This document shows, piece after piece, positions 1 through 7,848 of a stretch of DNA of 38,407 nucleotides. How positions within the stretch are numbered: the stretch's first letter is position 1; each line of letters starts with the position of its first letter. Source of the stretch: a virus. The stretch is from positions 1 through 38,407 of the IMG/VR virus record IMGVR_UViG_3300047546_000407. One strand, given 5' to 3'. The notes under the pieces were generated by a model that worked only from the letters and a program-made list of their open reading frames with translations, was not told the DNA's origin and ran no database searches. The position numbers were made by a program, and so were the translations under genes.

Positions 1-1201
1 CCATCCAGAACACCAAGTTATTACCCGCCGCCAGAGCCTGCGGACTCATGATGCTGATGTTGTCGGCGATCAGGTTAAAGCCCCACACGTAGGGCGGTCC
101 GAGGTACTGCATCACGAACAACGCAGAGTCGGTGTAGATCAGGTTCTCTTGACGAGCATGGAACCCGGCAACGATGGTCGAACCGTTAGAAAGCTTGAAC
201 TCACCGGCCTGATTGGTAATCGCCGGAACCCATTCGTAGGCGTTGTCCTGATCCGACCAACGGACCAGCATGGGGTCGAACGTCGTCGCTGCGGTCGTCG
301 GGTCGTAAGGGTTAGCACCGAGGCAGATTACAAACCGCTGCGTGTCCGACACGAACACCTGAAGCGTCTGATTAGGCACGCGGGTGCCGTCGTAGCCAGC
401 AGCGGTAGCAAGGCTTTCCAACGTTACGCATCGAGCATAGGTCGATACGTCCTTTACCCAGTAGTAGATGTCACCGCCGCGCGGGGCAAGTATCAAGTCC
501 TGCCCGTAGTTATCCATCGTCCACAGGCGAAGCTGCTGACCGACACCAACCGTTGCCGCCGAACCCCAGCCACCACGACTCCACGCACCCGCACCCCAGC
601 CGTTACCGACCGTGTAAACAGCAAGGCCCGCAGCTAGATCGTAGGTTGCAGTGACCGAAGCCCCACCACCCGAACCCGTGCCTGAAGCCGAGGTAGCACT
701 GATGATGGTGTAGCTGTTGCCGTCAGGGACGGTGATGATCTCGTATTCACCGCTTATCGTGACCCCGTTAAACGTCGAAGCCCCGGCAAACGTGACATAA
801 GTGCCCGCAGTCGTGCCGTGAGCGGAGGCCGTAACAGTAACGAGGGTGGAACCGGAGGTGGTTGCAAACGGGTTGTTCGCAAGCGAGACCGGAGAAGCTG
901 CCGTTCGCGGAGTGATATCATTGTAGGCACCACCGTTCTCGACGTAGACTTTGCAGCTTGTCCCGACCGCGTTGAGGTTGTCGTAGGTCAGCGTGATCCA
1001 GTTCCACATGGACCGAGCCACGCCTTTGAAGCTGTTTGCAGTGCCGTTCACGAACGCGGCAAGGTTCGCCCAGCCGCCGATCTTCTCGGGCCAGCCGGAA
1101 CGGAACCTTATTTTGTCCGACTCAAACCAGCCACCTTCGCCCGCGTAGTTTGTGTTTTCGCGGTTGACGCCCGGTTTGAATACAAGTTTCTGTAGCGGCA
1201 T
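1..1201 (-). CDS. Large beta-rich virion protein, N-terminal ~400 residues (partial)
   Basis: An open frame runs unbroken from an ATG at 1201 to the window edge, so the C-terminus is missing. AAAAGGACG precedes the start. The protein opens MPLQKLVFKPGVNRENTNYA and continues as a Gly, Thr, Trp and Tyr-rich sequence without membrane segments or enzyme motifs, which suits a beta-structured particle protein. From memory, this N-terminus is common in uncultured aquatic phages, where it is usually left unnamed. A packaged-DNA stabilisation or tail-hub role like P22 gp10 is possible but is inference only. It follows the endolysin by 12 bases in the same direction, so it belongs to the late transcript. 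Confidence 0.8.
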   Translation of the reverse strand, partial: MPLQKLVFKPGVNRENTNYAGEGGWFESDKIRFRSGWPEKIGGWANLAAFVNGTANSFKGVARSMWNWITLTYDNLNAVGTSCKVYVENGGAYNDITPRTAASPVSLANNPFATTSGSTLVTVTASAHGTTAGTYVTFAGASTFNGVTISGEYEIITVPDGNSYTIISATSASGTGSGGGASVTATYDLAAGLAVYTVGNGWGAGAWSRGGWGSAATVGVGQQLRLWTMDNYGQDLILAPRGGDIYYWVKDVSTYARCVTLESLATAAGYDGTRVPNQTLQVFVSDTQRFVICLGANPYDPTTAATTFDPMLVRWSDQDNAYEWVPAITNQAGEFKLSNGSTIVAGFHARQENLIYTDSALFVMQYLGPPYVWGFNLIADNISIMSPQALAAGNNLVFWM

Positions 1202-1213
1202 AGCTACGTCCTT

Positions 1214-1726
1214 TTAAGCAACCATTCCAGCAGCAGTACCAGATACATCAGCAACACGGCGACCCCATCCTTTTCCGAAAGTATCCCACGTCGGCAGTGC
1301 CTGCAGGAAATCGAGTCGGCGGATGTTGTAGGCGCTCACGATGTCAGCGGGGTGCATCGCAGCAACGGCTTTCAGGGTGGCAGGGCCAATCGCACCGTCC
1401 GCAGTTACCTTAACCACTTCCTGTAGAAACTTGGCAGCCCGGCCCGGACCACTGTTTACCGCGCAGTCGAACACCACGTAGTCAACACCTTCCGGCAGAT
1501 CGTCACCCTTCACCGCATCCCAATACTTACGCTTATACATCGGCGCAACATCGACCGGCAGGAGACCCCGCATCGTCTTTTCATCGACCGGGTGCCCGAC
1601 CCACTCTTCCCACACTTTCTTGGTGACGCCGAGATTGGTCATACCGCCGGGGTCTTTGGGGTGGTTCACGAAACCACCCTCGTGTCTCAACACAAGCTCA
1701 AGACACTTCTCAAAGTTGCCGTTCAT
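1214..1726 (-). CDS. Endolysin, GH108-type N-acetylmuramidase
   Basis: This 170-residue protein should cut the glycan backbone of peptidoglycan at the end of infection. The N-terminus LELVLRHEGGFVNHPKDPGG carries the Glu-Gly-Gly motif of glycoside hydrolase family 108, with the catalytic Glu at about residue 17, followed by the family's typical GGMTNLGVT. The C-terminal half, with GAIGPATLKAV, matches the peptidoglycan-binding domain that usually accompanies GH108. The length is normal for the family. No signal peptide is visible, so export should depend on the holin encoded just upstream, whose stop overlaps this start as ATGA. Confidence 0.93.
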   Translation of the reverse strand: MNGNFEKCLELVLRHEGGFVNHPKDPGGMTNLGVTKKVWEEWVGHPVDEKTMRGLLPVDVAPMYKRKYWDAVKGDDLPEGVDYVVFDCAVNSGPGRAAKFLQEVVKVTADGAIGPATLKAVAAMHPADIVSAYNIRRLDFLQALPTWDTFGKGWGRRVADVSGTAAGMVA

Positions 1727-2217
1727 TTCCCACCTTTCGCAAGGGCGCTGGTTTTGTCTTGACTGCTCTTACTGCTGCCGTAGAAGAACGAGAGGATGTT
1801 CGCTACCGCAGTGCCAAGCAGGAAGCCGAGGATGATGTTGGCAAAGTCACGACCGCCATCCGGCAGCGGGGCGAAGGTCACGCAGAAGAAATACAGAACG
1901 GAGGTAAACGACCAGAACCACGCGAACCGGTAAATGAAGTTCTTCGCTTCCGGGTTGTCTTGCTGCAACGCCGCAATCTGCATGGCCCGAGCGTTAGCCC
2001 GGTCGGCGTATTCCATCTCAAGTTTCTGCAGATCAATTTCGGCAAGTTTTTGTGCTGCAGCGGGGTCACCAGCAATCGCTTCGGCAACGGCACCCACCTC
2101 TTCCGCTACGCCGAACTTCTCCGCGATAGCCTTGACCGCGATACCACCCATAGGGCCAGCCACCACCGTTGCGAGGGCGGGAGCAGCACCTTTCAACAAC
2201 TCAAGAAGTTTATCCAT
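1723..2217 (-). CDS. Holin of the three-segment (GTA_holin_3TM-like) type
   Basis: This protein of about 164 residues has a hydrophobic Ala/Gly-rich N-terminus (LLKGAAPALATVVAGPMGG), an amphipathic middle rich in Asp, Glu and Gln, and two clear hydrophobic helices near the C-terminus (FAWFWSFTSVLYFFCVTFAP and a second from about residue 127). That layout matches the GTA/phage three-segment holins (PF11351). It would form membrane lesions that release the endolysin. The start is ATG at 2217 or GTG at 2220, overlapping the preceding stop. Direct overlap with the muramidase gene supports the lysis role. Confidence 0.8.
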   Translation of the reverse strand: MDKLLELLKGAAPALATVVAGPMGGIAVKAIAEKFGVAEEVGAVAEAIAGDPAAAQKLAEIDLQKLEMEYADRANARAMQIAALQQDNPEAKNFIYRFAWFWSFTSVLYFFCVTFAPLPDGGRDFANIILGFLLGTAVANILSFFYGSSKSSQDKTSALAKGGK

Positions 2218-2741
2218 CACCGGTAACTCATCGTAATCGCAATTGTCCCAATAATCGCCACCAGCAAGGCCAGAACCGCAAACACGATAGTGACCGCGTG
2301 TTCCATCTCCTGCATGGCTACCTGCATCTTCCGGCGCTTCTTAGCGGCCTTCAGTTCTTCCGCCTTCTTTGCAGCGCGTATCTCGGCTTCGCGCGCCTGT
2401 ACGATCTTGTTCCGTTCCGCGATCAGTTCGTTGTAGAGATCAAGCTCACCCTTGATTGTGAACATATCCCGAAGCTCACGTTCAAACTCCCGCATTTGCC
2501 GCCGTTGCATGACGATTTCCATCGCCATCGCAGTAGCGTTCTTAGGCTTGGGGCCGGGCTTCTTGCTCTCTTCTTCGTTCTGCTTTGCGGCAGCTTCTAT
2601 CTCACCTTGGTGGGTGAAGAACGACACCAACTCTCCATAGCAGTCCTTGATGTCGTGCCCAAGCTTGATGGCTTCGCGTATACCCTTTACGGCAGTGCGA
2701 GCACCAGCAACGGCAAGCCCTATGGAGACCGGATCAATCAT
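2217..2741 (-). CDS. Coiled-coil protein with C-terminal membrane anchor, lysis block
   Basis: The 174 residues begin with a mildly hydrophobic helix (IDPVSIGLAVAGARTAVKGI). A long charged coiled coil follows at about residues 50-145, rich in Arg, Glu, Lys and Met, and a single hydrophobic segment near the C-terminus (TIVFAVLALLVAIIGTIAIT) ends the protein. It therefore looks tail-anchored in the inner membrane, with the coil in the cytoplasm. I do not recognise a named family. Its place between a small coil-plus-membrane protein and the holin, with 4-base overlaps on both sides, suggests a lysis accessory. A spanin is less likely because no lipobox or periplasmic partner is visible. Confidence 0.75.
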   Translation of the reverse strand: MIDPVSIGLAVAGARTAVKGIREAIKLGHDIKDCYGELVSFFTHQGEIEAAAKQNEEESKKPGPKPKNATAMAMEIVMQRRQMREFERELRDMFTIKGELDLYNELIAERNKIVQAREAEIRAAKKAEELKAAKKRRKMQVAMQEMEHAVTIVFAVLALLVAIIGTIAITMSYR

Positions 2742-2941
2742 TTAAACAGCTTTTCCAGAACGTGCGTTGCACCAGCACCAAGACCACCGGCGGCAAGCAT
2801 CAGACCAACGGCAACACCCCGCGCGCCGGTCATTTGCTCCTTCATGGTCTTCACTTCCGTACGCAACGACTCAACTTCCGAAGTCAGCGTTTCAACGGCG
2901 TTGATGAGTTTGCCGAACTCGACGGGATCAATGTCAGACAT
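2738..2941 (-). CDS. Small coil plus one membrane segment protein, XhlA-like topology
   Basis: The 67 residues have an N-terminal heptad-like region (LINAVETLTSEVESLRTEVK) and one C-terminal hydrophobic segment (GVAVGLMLAAGGLGAGATHV). This layout resembles haemolysin XhlA-type holin accessory proteins, but similarity is by topology only. It overlaps the next gene by four bases and opens the lysis block, directly after the first tail fibre in transcription order. An alternative is a second holin or antiholin for the three-segment holin further downstream. Confidence 0.7.
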   Translation of the reverse strand: MSDIDPVEFGKLINAVETLTSEVESLRTEVKTMKEQMTGARGVAVGLMLAAGGLGAGATHVLEKLFK

Positions 2942-2951
2942 TCAGGCACCC

Positions 2952-4229
2952 TTACCGAATCACCATTACCGAAACATAGGGAGAATCTGTGATCCCCGTC
3001 GATGTGTTTGTAATAAACCTGAACGACGACGTAGACGGAGCAACGGCATTACCCGCGCCATCCATAAACGGGCTGAAGTTAGCCCCACCTGCCGTGGTGT
3101 GTAGCGTCCCATCCACTGCGTAATTTGCATCAGACATCGCGGTGCTGAACGTTAGGGTGTAATCACCCGTGCCGTTTTTATAGACGCTCGCCACGTTACC
3201 CGATGCAGCAATAGTCATGTTGGTGCCGGTAGTGCCGGTGCCATCAAAACGCACCCACGCCCGGATGCCGTAAACCGGAGCCGAACCCGAAGCCGTGGAC
3301 AGGGTAGTGGCCGTCGTCGCGTTGGTGGCGTTAGTAGCGTTGGTGGCGTTCGTTGCGTTGGTGGCGTTCGTAGCGGTAGTCGCCGTGGTCGCGGTCGTGG
3401 CTGAAGTAGCCGTAGCCGCGTTGCCGCTGATGTTGATATTCCACGTACCCGAAGCACCCGTGCCGGTCGGGGAAGGAACGTCCGTACCGATAGCAAGCCC
3501 GAGGTTGGTCCGGGCACCTGAAGCCGTCGTAGCCCCCGTGCCGCCAGAGCCGATCGCAAGGGTGGAGGAAAGCCCACCCGCGTTGCCCGAGATGTTGCCG
3601 GTGATCTTGCTACCCGCAAGGCTGGTGATCCACGAGGGGTCAGCGTAGGAGCCGCTGGTGTAGACGCCGTTGGTGACGGTTGCAGCATTACCGCTGACGT
3701 TGATAGCCCACGTCCCCGAAGCCCCGGTGCCGTTCGTTTGGGGCACGTCCAATGCCGTGCGCGCAGCAGAAGCCGAAGTAGCCCCCGTGCCGCCGGAAGC
3801 GATGGGAAGGGCTGTGCCGAGGGTCAGAGCGGCGAGATAGTTGGTGGCCGTTACGATGTCCGTGCCGTTGTTCACCAACACCATTTTCGCCGAAGCGGGC
3901 ACCGAAACACCGGTCTGCCCCGAGACCTTCACCGTGACGGCGGATGCGGTAGTGTTGTAGACGAAGTAAAGCTTCTTCTTCGCGGGGACCACCAGCGTGC
4001 CGCCACCCGTGCCGGTCAGTTCCAGATACATATTCCGGGCAACGCCCGTAGCACCGTCAGGGATAGTGATGGTGTCGGTGCCGCCCGTGCAGGCGTATTG
4101 CGCGTAGCCGCTGATGGCTTGTTCAATCAGCGTGCCGAGGTTCGTGTTGGTAGTAGTCCCCCACGTACCGGACTGTTCGCCGGTACCGATGAGTTCGATA
4201 CCAAGATTAGTAGAGTACGTGGAGGCCAT
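2952..4229 (-). CDS. Tail fibre / receptor-binding protein A
   Basis: This 425-residue Gly, Thr and Ala-rich protein starts with MASTYSTNLGIELIGTGEQS and WGTTTNTNLG, a typical phage fibre N-terminus. Collagen-like spaced repeats follow (LPIASGGTGATSAS and a second GGTGATTAS, GTGASGTWNINISGNAAT), then a Thr-Ala-Thr/Thr-Asn-Ala tripeptide run at about residues 275-305. The C-terminal domain is shared with three neighbouring proteins (AWVRFDGTGTT, GDYTLTFSTAM, SFRFITN). The domain order suggests an attachment end, a shaft and a terminal knob. It is the last tail gene before the lysis block. Confidence 0.87.
   Translation of the reverse strand: MASTYSTNLGIELIGTGEQSGTWGTTTNTNLGTLIEQAISGYAQYACTGGTDTITIPDGATGVARNMYLELTGTGGGTLVVPAKKKLYFVYNTTASAVTVKVSGQTGVSVPASAKMVLVNNGTDIVTATNYLAALTLGTALPIASGGTGATSASAARTALDVPQTNGTGASGTWAINVSGNAATVTNGVYTSGSYADPSWITSLAGSKITGNISGNAGGLSSTLAIGSGGTGATTASGARTNLGLAIGTDVPSPTGTGASGTWNINISGNAATATSATTATTATTATNATNATNATNATNATNATTATTLSTASGSAPVYGIRAWVRFDGTGTTGTNMTIAASGNVASVYKNGTGDYTLTFSTAMSDANYAVDGTLHTTAGGANFSPFMDGAGNAVAPSTSSFRFITNTSTGITDSPYVSVMVIR
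3304..3412 (-). repeat. Tripeptide (Thr-Ala-Thr / Thr-Asn-Ala) repeat tract inside fibre A
   Basis: A 9-base unit encoding Thr-Asn-Ala or Thr-Ala-Thr recurs about a dozen times in frame. Third-position changes are frequent, so selection on the peptide rather than recent slippage seems to keep it. It lies just before the terminal knob domain and would form a flexible or helical neck. Confidence 0.8.
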
Positions 4230-4240
4230 TCAATTACTCC

Positions 4241-4639
4241 TTAACAGTGAAGCGACCGGAGAGCGTCGAGCGTGTCGCAGCTATCCGCGAGCTTGGTTAT
4301 ATCCCGCAGGCGCTGCTTCTCCGCGACGATGGGCGCGGTGTCCGCGCCAGTTTCAAGAGCGCGTTGAAACTGAACGTCAAGCGCCTGTAGTAGCGGCGCT
4401 CGCTCAGTGCGTAACCGCGTCCGCGTGATTTCTTTAGCTGCGTCGAGAGATACAGCAACAACCCCGGCGTTAAGACGCCAAGCATCAAAAAAATCACGGT
4501 CCAAAGGCAAAACCCCAGCGTCTACCACCACCGCGCTGGGGGGCGCGTCTTTAGCAAGCACTTCCTCAATAGGAAGCTCGCTCGTTGGGTAACAGACAGA
4601 GACGTTGCCGGCTTCATTTGTCCAGATAATGACTTGCAT
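4241..4639 (-). CDS. Small tail-fibre-associated protein, possible fibre chaperone
   Basis: This 132-residue protein lies between two fibre genes, 11 bases from each. The N-terminal half is beta-rich (MQVIIWTNEAGNVSVCYPTS). The C-terminal half is helical and charged (RTRLRTERAPLLQALDVQFQ), a pattern often seen in small phage proteins that assist fibre assembly or sit at the fibre base. No catalytic motif is seen. The role rests on position and general resemblance, and I cannot name the family with certainty. Confidence 0.75.
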   Translation of the reverse strand: MQVIIWTNEAGNVSVCYPTSELPIEEVLAKDAPPSAVVVDAGVLPLDRDFFDAWRLNAGVVAVSLDAAKEITRTRLRTERAPLLQALDVQFQRALETGADTAPIVAEKQRLRDITKLADSCDTLDALRSLHC

Positions 4640-4650
4640 GTGTCACCTAA

Positions 4651-6246
4651 TTAATTGTGTACCGCTAAAAGCACGTAGTCGGGGTTCTGCACACCGGTTG
4701 TGGCATTGGTGATGAACCGGAACGACCCGGTTGCAGGCGCGGAGCCTGCGCCTGTATTCGTCATGAACGGGCTGATGTTGCAACCTCCGGTAGTCGTGCG
4801 GAACGTGCCCGACACCACATAGTTGACGTTTGCCATCGCCGTGCTGAAGTTGCAGGTATAGTCACCGGTGCCGTTAACTGTAATTGAAGACACGTTGACG
4901 GAACCTCGTATCGTGCCGGTCGTGCCATCAAAGTTCACCCACGCCCTTGCGCCGTAATACGGAGCGGAACCCGAGGTTGTCGTAAGCTGGTTGGTCGCGG
5001 TGTTGGAAATCGTCACGCCGCCAGTGCTGGCCGAGACGGAGATGCCAGACCCGGCAGTAACTGAAGTGACGCCAGCGTTCGTGAGTGTAATCGTGCCACT
5101 CGTCGAGACCGTGCCACCCCCCGAAAGGCCAGAACCGGCTGCGACCGTAACGCTGGTTACCGTGCCTGTGTTGCTGGTGTATCCGTTCGGGTTACTCGCC
5201 GCGTATGCGCCGATGGTGTTGTAGGAGACGGTAACAGCGCTGCCGCCGTTAAATGTAGTGCCCGATACCGCGCCTAAACCACTGCTGTTGAACGTGACGC
5301 TGTTGGTCACCGATCCTGCGGTAGTTGCGCTGGTGGCAGTGCTGGCACTCCCTGCGCTGCCCGTGATGCTGATGCCCCACGTCCCACTCGCGTTCGTTCC
5401 CGTCGCGCTGGGAGCGCCGACCGAGTTGTAGGAAATGGTCACTGCGCCACTTCCGTTATAGGTCGAGCCAGAGACGACGCCGGTGCCGTTGTTGATGACG
5501 GTAAGCGCATTCGCAACAGAAGCAGCCTGCCCCGAGGTGTTGCCGGTGCCGCCGTTCGCCGTTCCGAGGGTGCCGGATACGTGAGTGGTAAGACCGACCT
5601 TCCCCCACGAGGGAGCCACACCAACACCGCCCGAGATAAGCGCGTTGCCGGTTGCCACGTCTGCGAGCTTGGAAAGCGCTGTCGTGGTCGATGCGTAGAG
5701 CAGGTCGCCAACTACATACGAGGACTGCCCAGTCCCGCCGTTGACGGCGGCGACGACACCCGTGACGTTACTCGCGGTTCCCGTGGTGTTCTGGTTCAGC
5801 GTCGGCACATCCGCCGCTTGGATAGCCGACATCACCACGTTCGTGCCGTTGCCGCGCAGATACTGACCCGAGGTGACCGCGCCCGCCACAGCGTTGAGTG
5901 CAGCCTGCTGCGTTGTTGCCCCCGTCCCACCGTAGGCTATGCCAAGTGCGTTTGTCAGGTTCAGCGTGGGGACGGCGAGGATCGTTCCGTTGAACGTGAA
6001 GCTCGCGCTGTCAGTGAGCGCACCTCCCGTAGTCGAATAGACGACTCGGCCCGACGTAAGGGCGCTGTTCGTTACCCCCGGCGCAGCAATAGCGGCGGCG
6101 AACGTGGAGCGCTGATCCGTGCCGAAGGTTACAGCCGTGGTTCCACCCGTGCCCGTGTCGTTCGTCTTGATGACAACGGTACCATCGGTGTTGCCCGTGA
6201 CCTTTACAGCGGTGCCTGCGGTAGTGCCTGCGGAGATAACACTCAT
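4651..6246 (-). CDS. Tail fibre / receptor-binding protein B
   Basis: The 531 residues are almost wholly Gly, Thr, Ser, Val and Asn, with repeated fibre words: LGIAYGGTGATTQQAALNAV, VNGGTGQSSY, GTANGGTGNTSGQA, NASGTWGISITGSAG. The final ~130 residues (YYGARAWVNFDGTTG, GDYTCNFSTAMANVNYVVSG, SFRFITNATTG) are a close relative of the terminal domain of fibre A and of two small proteins upstream. There is no sign of an enzyme or a membrane segment. It probably forms a trimeric shaft with a receptor-binding tip. Confidence 0.87.
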   Translation of the reverse strand: MSVISAGTTAGTAVKVTGNTDGTVVIKTNDTGTGGTTAVTFGTDQRSTFAAAIAAPGVTNSALTSGRVVYSTTGGALTDSASFTFNGTILAVPTLNLTNALGIAYGGTGATTQQAALNAVAGAVTSGQYLRGNGTNVVMSAIQAADVPTLNQNTTGTASNVTGVVAAVNGGTGQSSYVVGDLLYASTTTALSKLADVATGNALISGGVGVAPSWGKVGLTTHVSGTLGTANGGTGNTSGQAASVANALTVINNGTGVVSGSTYNGSGAVTISYNSVGAPSATGTNASGTWGISITGSAGSASTATSATTAGSVTNSVTFNSSGLGAVSGTTFNGGSAVTVSYNTIGAYAASNPNGYTSNTGTVTSVTVAAGSGLSGGGTVSTSGTITLTNAGVTSVTAGSGISVSASTGGVTISNTATNQLTTTSGSAPYYGARAWVNFDGTTGTIRGSVNVSSITVNGTGDYTCNFSTAMANVNYVVSGTFRTTTGGCNISPFMTNTGAGSAPATGSFRFITNATTGVQNPDYVLLAVHN

Positions 6247-6249
6247 AGC

Positions 6250-6468
6250 TTACGCACCCGAAGTAGAAGCCAATAAGTAGTAGGTTGTACCGTTGATGTT
6301 AATAGCGACCTTATTCGTCACAGTGTTCGTGGACGACGCGGAAACTGCTGTGGACACCAGCACGTTCCCAGTGAGCGCGGGCAGCGTAGCCGTGTTGGTT
6401 CCCGCCACCGCAGGCACCGCCAAGGTTACCGACCCACTAGTATCACCACCTAAAACTAAAGCTGCCAT
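6250..6468 (-). CDS. Short fibre-type protein (72 residues)
   Basis: This small protein has fibre composition: a hydrophilic beta-rich N-terminus (ALVLGGDTSGSVTLAVPAVA) and a C-terminal segment VTNKVAININGTTYYLLAS of a kind common at the end of short phage fibre proteins. It is three bases upstream of fibre B and nine downstream of the next gene, so all should be co-translated. It could be the attachment or adaptor piece of fibre B encoded separately. Confidence 0.75.
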   Translation of the reverse strand: MAALVLGGDTSGSVTLAVPAVAGTNTATLPALTGNVLVSTAVSASSTNTVTNKVAININGTTYYLLASTSGA

Positions 6469-6477
6469 CTGGCACCT

Positions 6478-6921
6478 CTACCGAATGACTACCGCCGCAA
6501 CGTTCAGCGGGTCTGTTTGTGTACCGCTAACATCGCATATATTTATGCGGGTTCCTGATGTGGTTCGCGCAACGATCTGCCCGGAAGTATTCACATCTGT
6601 CGTTCTATGAGTCCTACGCTGCCCGACCCCGGTATTACCAATACACCCAACAACCACCGCGTAGTTTGTATCGCTCATCGCAGTCGCGAAGTTCAACGTG
6701 TAGTTTCCTGCTGCATTGTACGTTAGGCTAGTGACATTACCCGATGCCGTTACGTTAGCCGCGCCGCCAGAAACACTAAAATACACCCACGCCCGCACCA
6801 AATACCCCGGTGCCGTACCCGTTTGCCCACCACTAAAGTTGCTGGCCGTTACGATTCCATCCGGCAAGCCCCCTACGGCCAAACCCTGAATCGCACCAGA
6901 CCCCTGAAATCGCATCGGCAT
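6478..6921 (-). CDS. Single-knob fibre protein, paralogue 1
   Basis: The 147 residues consist of a short opening (MPMRFQGSGAIQGLAVGGLP, DGIVTASNFSGGQTG) and one copy of the domain that ends both long fibres (RAWVYFS, ASGNVTSLTYNAAG, TLNFATAMSDTNYAV, and a final VAAVVIR). It is clearly paralogous to the adjacent upstream gene, with the same opening (GLPDG, TAS, SGQTG). It probably decorates the fibre tip or provides an alternative receptor-binding knob. Confidence 0.82.
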   Translation of the reverse strand: MPMRFQGSGAIQGLAVGGLPDGIVTASNFSGGQTGTAPGYLVRAWVYFSVSGGAANVTASGNVTSLTYNAAGNYTLNFATAMSDTNYAVVVGCIGNTGVGQRRTHRTTDVNTSGQIVARTTSGTRINICDVSGTQTDPLNVAAVVIR

Positions 6922-6925
6922 CAGG

Positions 6926-7372
6926 TCACCTGTAGACGATCACTTGCATACCAAGCGGGTCTTGCTGCGTCCCCGTTTCGTCGCAAGTGTTCACCGTAAA
7001 CGTGGTCGTTGTCCGAGCCACAACAACACCCACGCTGTCCACATCCGTGACGTTGAAGAACCGTCGCTGCGAACCAGCCCCCAAGTTACGACCATACGGC
7101 GTGGTGACCACCGCGTATGCCGTATCCGGCATGGCCGTGGTGATGTTGATCGTGAAGTTCCCTGTCGCGTTTCGGGTCACGCTGCTCACGTTCCCCGCGC
7201 CCGTTAGGGTCGGGGGAGTCGCGCCACTGAAATTCACCCACGCGCGGGCGGCATACGTCGGCGCGCTACCGGTCTGCCCGCTCGCAAGCTCCGAGGCGGT
7301 GATTACGCCGTCCGGCAGACCACCAGCAATTACGCCGGTTATGGTTCCATCGCCTGAAATCGTGACTGGCAT
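6926..7372 (-). CDS. Single-knob fibre protein, paralogue 2
   Basis: About 148 residues, a paralogue of the following gene with the same opening (GDGTITGVIAGGLPDGVITA) and terminal domain (AARAWVNFSG, GAGNVSSVTRNATGN, TAMPDTAYAVV). I chose the ATG at 7372. It gives MPVTISGDG, parallel to MPMRFQGSG of the paralogue, and it overlaps the preceding stop as TAATG. An in-frame start five codons upstream, inside the preceding gene, is less likely. The role is a fibre-tip or receptor-binding subunit. Confidence 0.82.
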   Translation of the reverse strand: MPVTISGDGTITGVIAGGLPDGVITASELASGQTGSAPTYAARAWVNFSGATPPTLTGAGNVSSVTRNATGNFTINITTAMPDTAYAVVTTPYGRNLGAGSQRRFFNVTDVDSVGVVVARTTTTFTVNTCDETGTQQDPLGMQVIVYR

Positions 7373-7848
7373 TACGCGATCACCCAAACCTGACCAGAGG
7401 ATACCGTGACCGTCACACCGCTATTAAGCGTGATCGGCCCCACCGAGAAGCCGTTTAAACCGCTATCAATCGTGCAGGACTCGTAGACCGTCGCGGAGTT
7501 GATGATGATGGCGTTGGGGAGCGAGCCGCCGCCAAGCGCGAACGACGCGCGCTCCGCAGGGTAGCTGACAAACACATCCTTGCCACCCGCACTGAAGTTA
7601 ACCTTTGCCCCCGCGTTGCTGGAAGACAGCACCGTATCCCGCGACAGGACTGAACCCGCCGAAGTATACGTTCCGATACCGACTTCCCACTCACCACTAC
7701 CCTGCCCGGCGATGGTGTAGTAGGTGGTGTTACCGTTGCCGATAACCGAGAAAGACTGATAGCCGGTAGACGCGCCCGCGAGCGTGAAGCTACCCGTACC
7801 CACGGAGGTAGAGGTTTCTTTAATACGATCACCGACTACTAGCGCCAT
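7372..7848 (-). CDS. Fibre/baseplate-associated beta protein
   Basis: The 158 residues start MALVVGDRIKETSTSVGTGS and go on with TGYQSFSVIGNGNTTYYTIA, a motif I recall from many phage tail proteins of unknown structure. The rest is Gly/Ser-rich beta sequence (GEWEVGIGTYTSAGSVLSRD, VFVSYPAERASF). The position at the head of the knob and fibre genes suggests it connects fibres to the tail. No enzymatic motif is seen. Confidence 0.82.
   Translation of the reverse strand: MALVVGDRIKETSTSVGTGSFTLAGASTGYQSFSVIGNGNTTYYTIAGQGSGEWEVGIGTYTSAGSVLSRDTVLSSSNAGAKVNFSAGGKDVFVSYPAERASFALGGGSLPNAIIINSATVYESCTIDSGLNGFSVGPITLNSGVTVTVSSGQVWVIA

Noticed and set aside
149-1195. Plus-strand frames opposite the left-edge virion gene
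   Set aside because: The minus-strand frame is continuous from 1201 to the edge with structural character; the plus frames are shadows.
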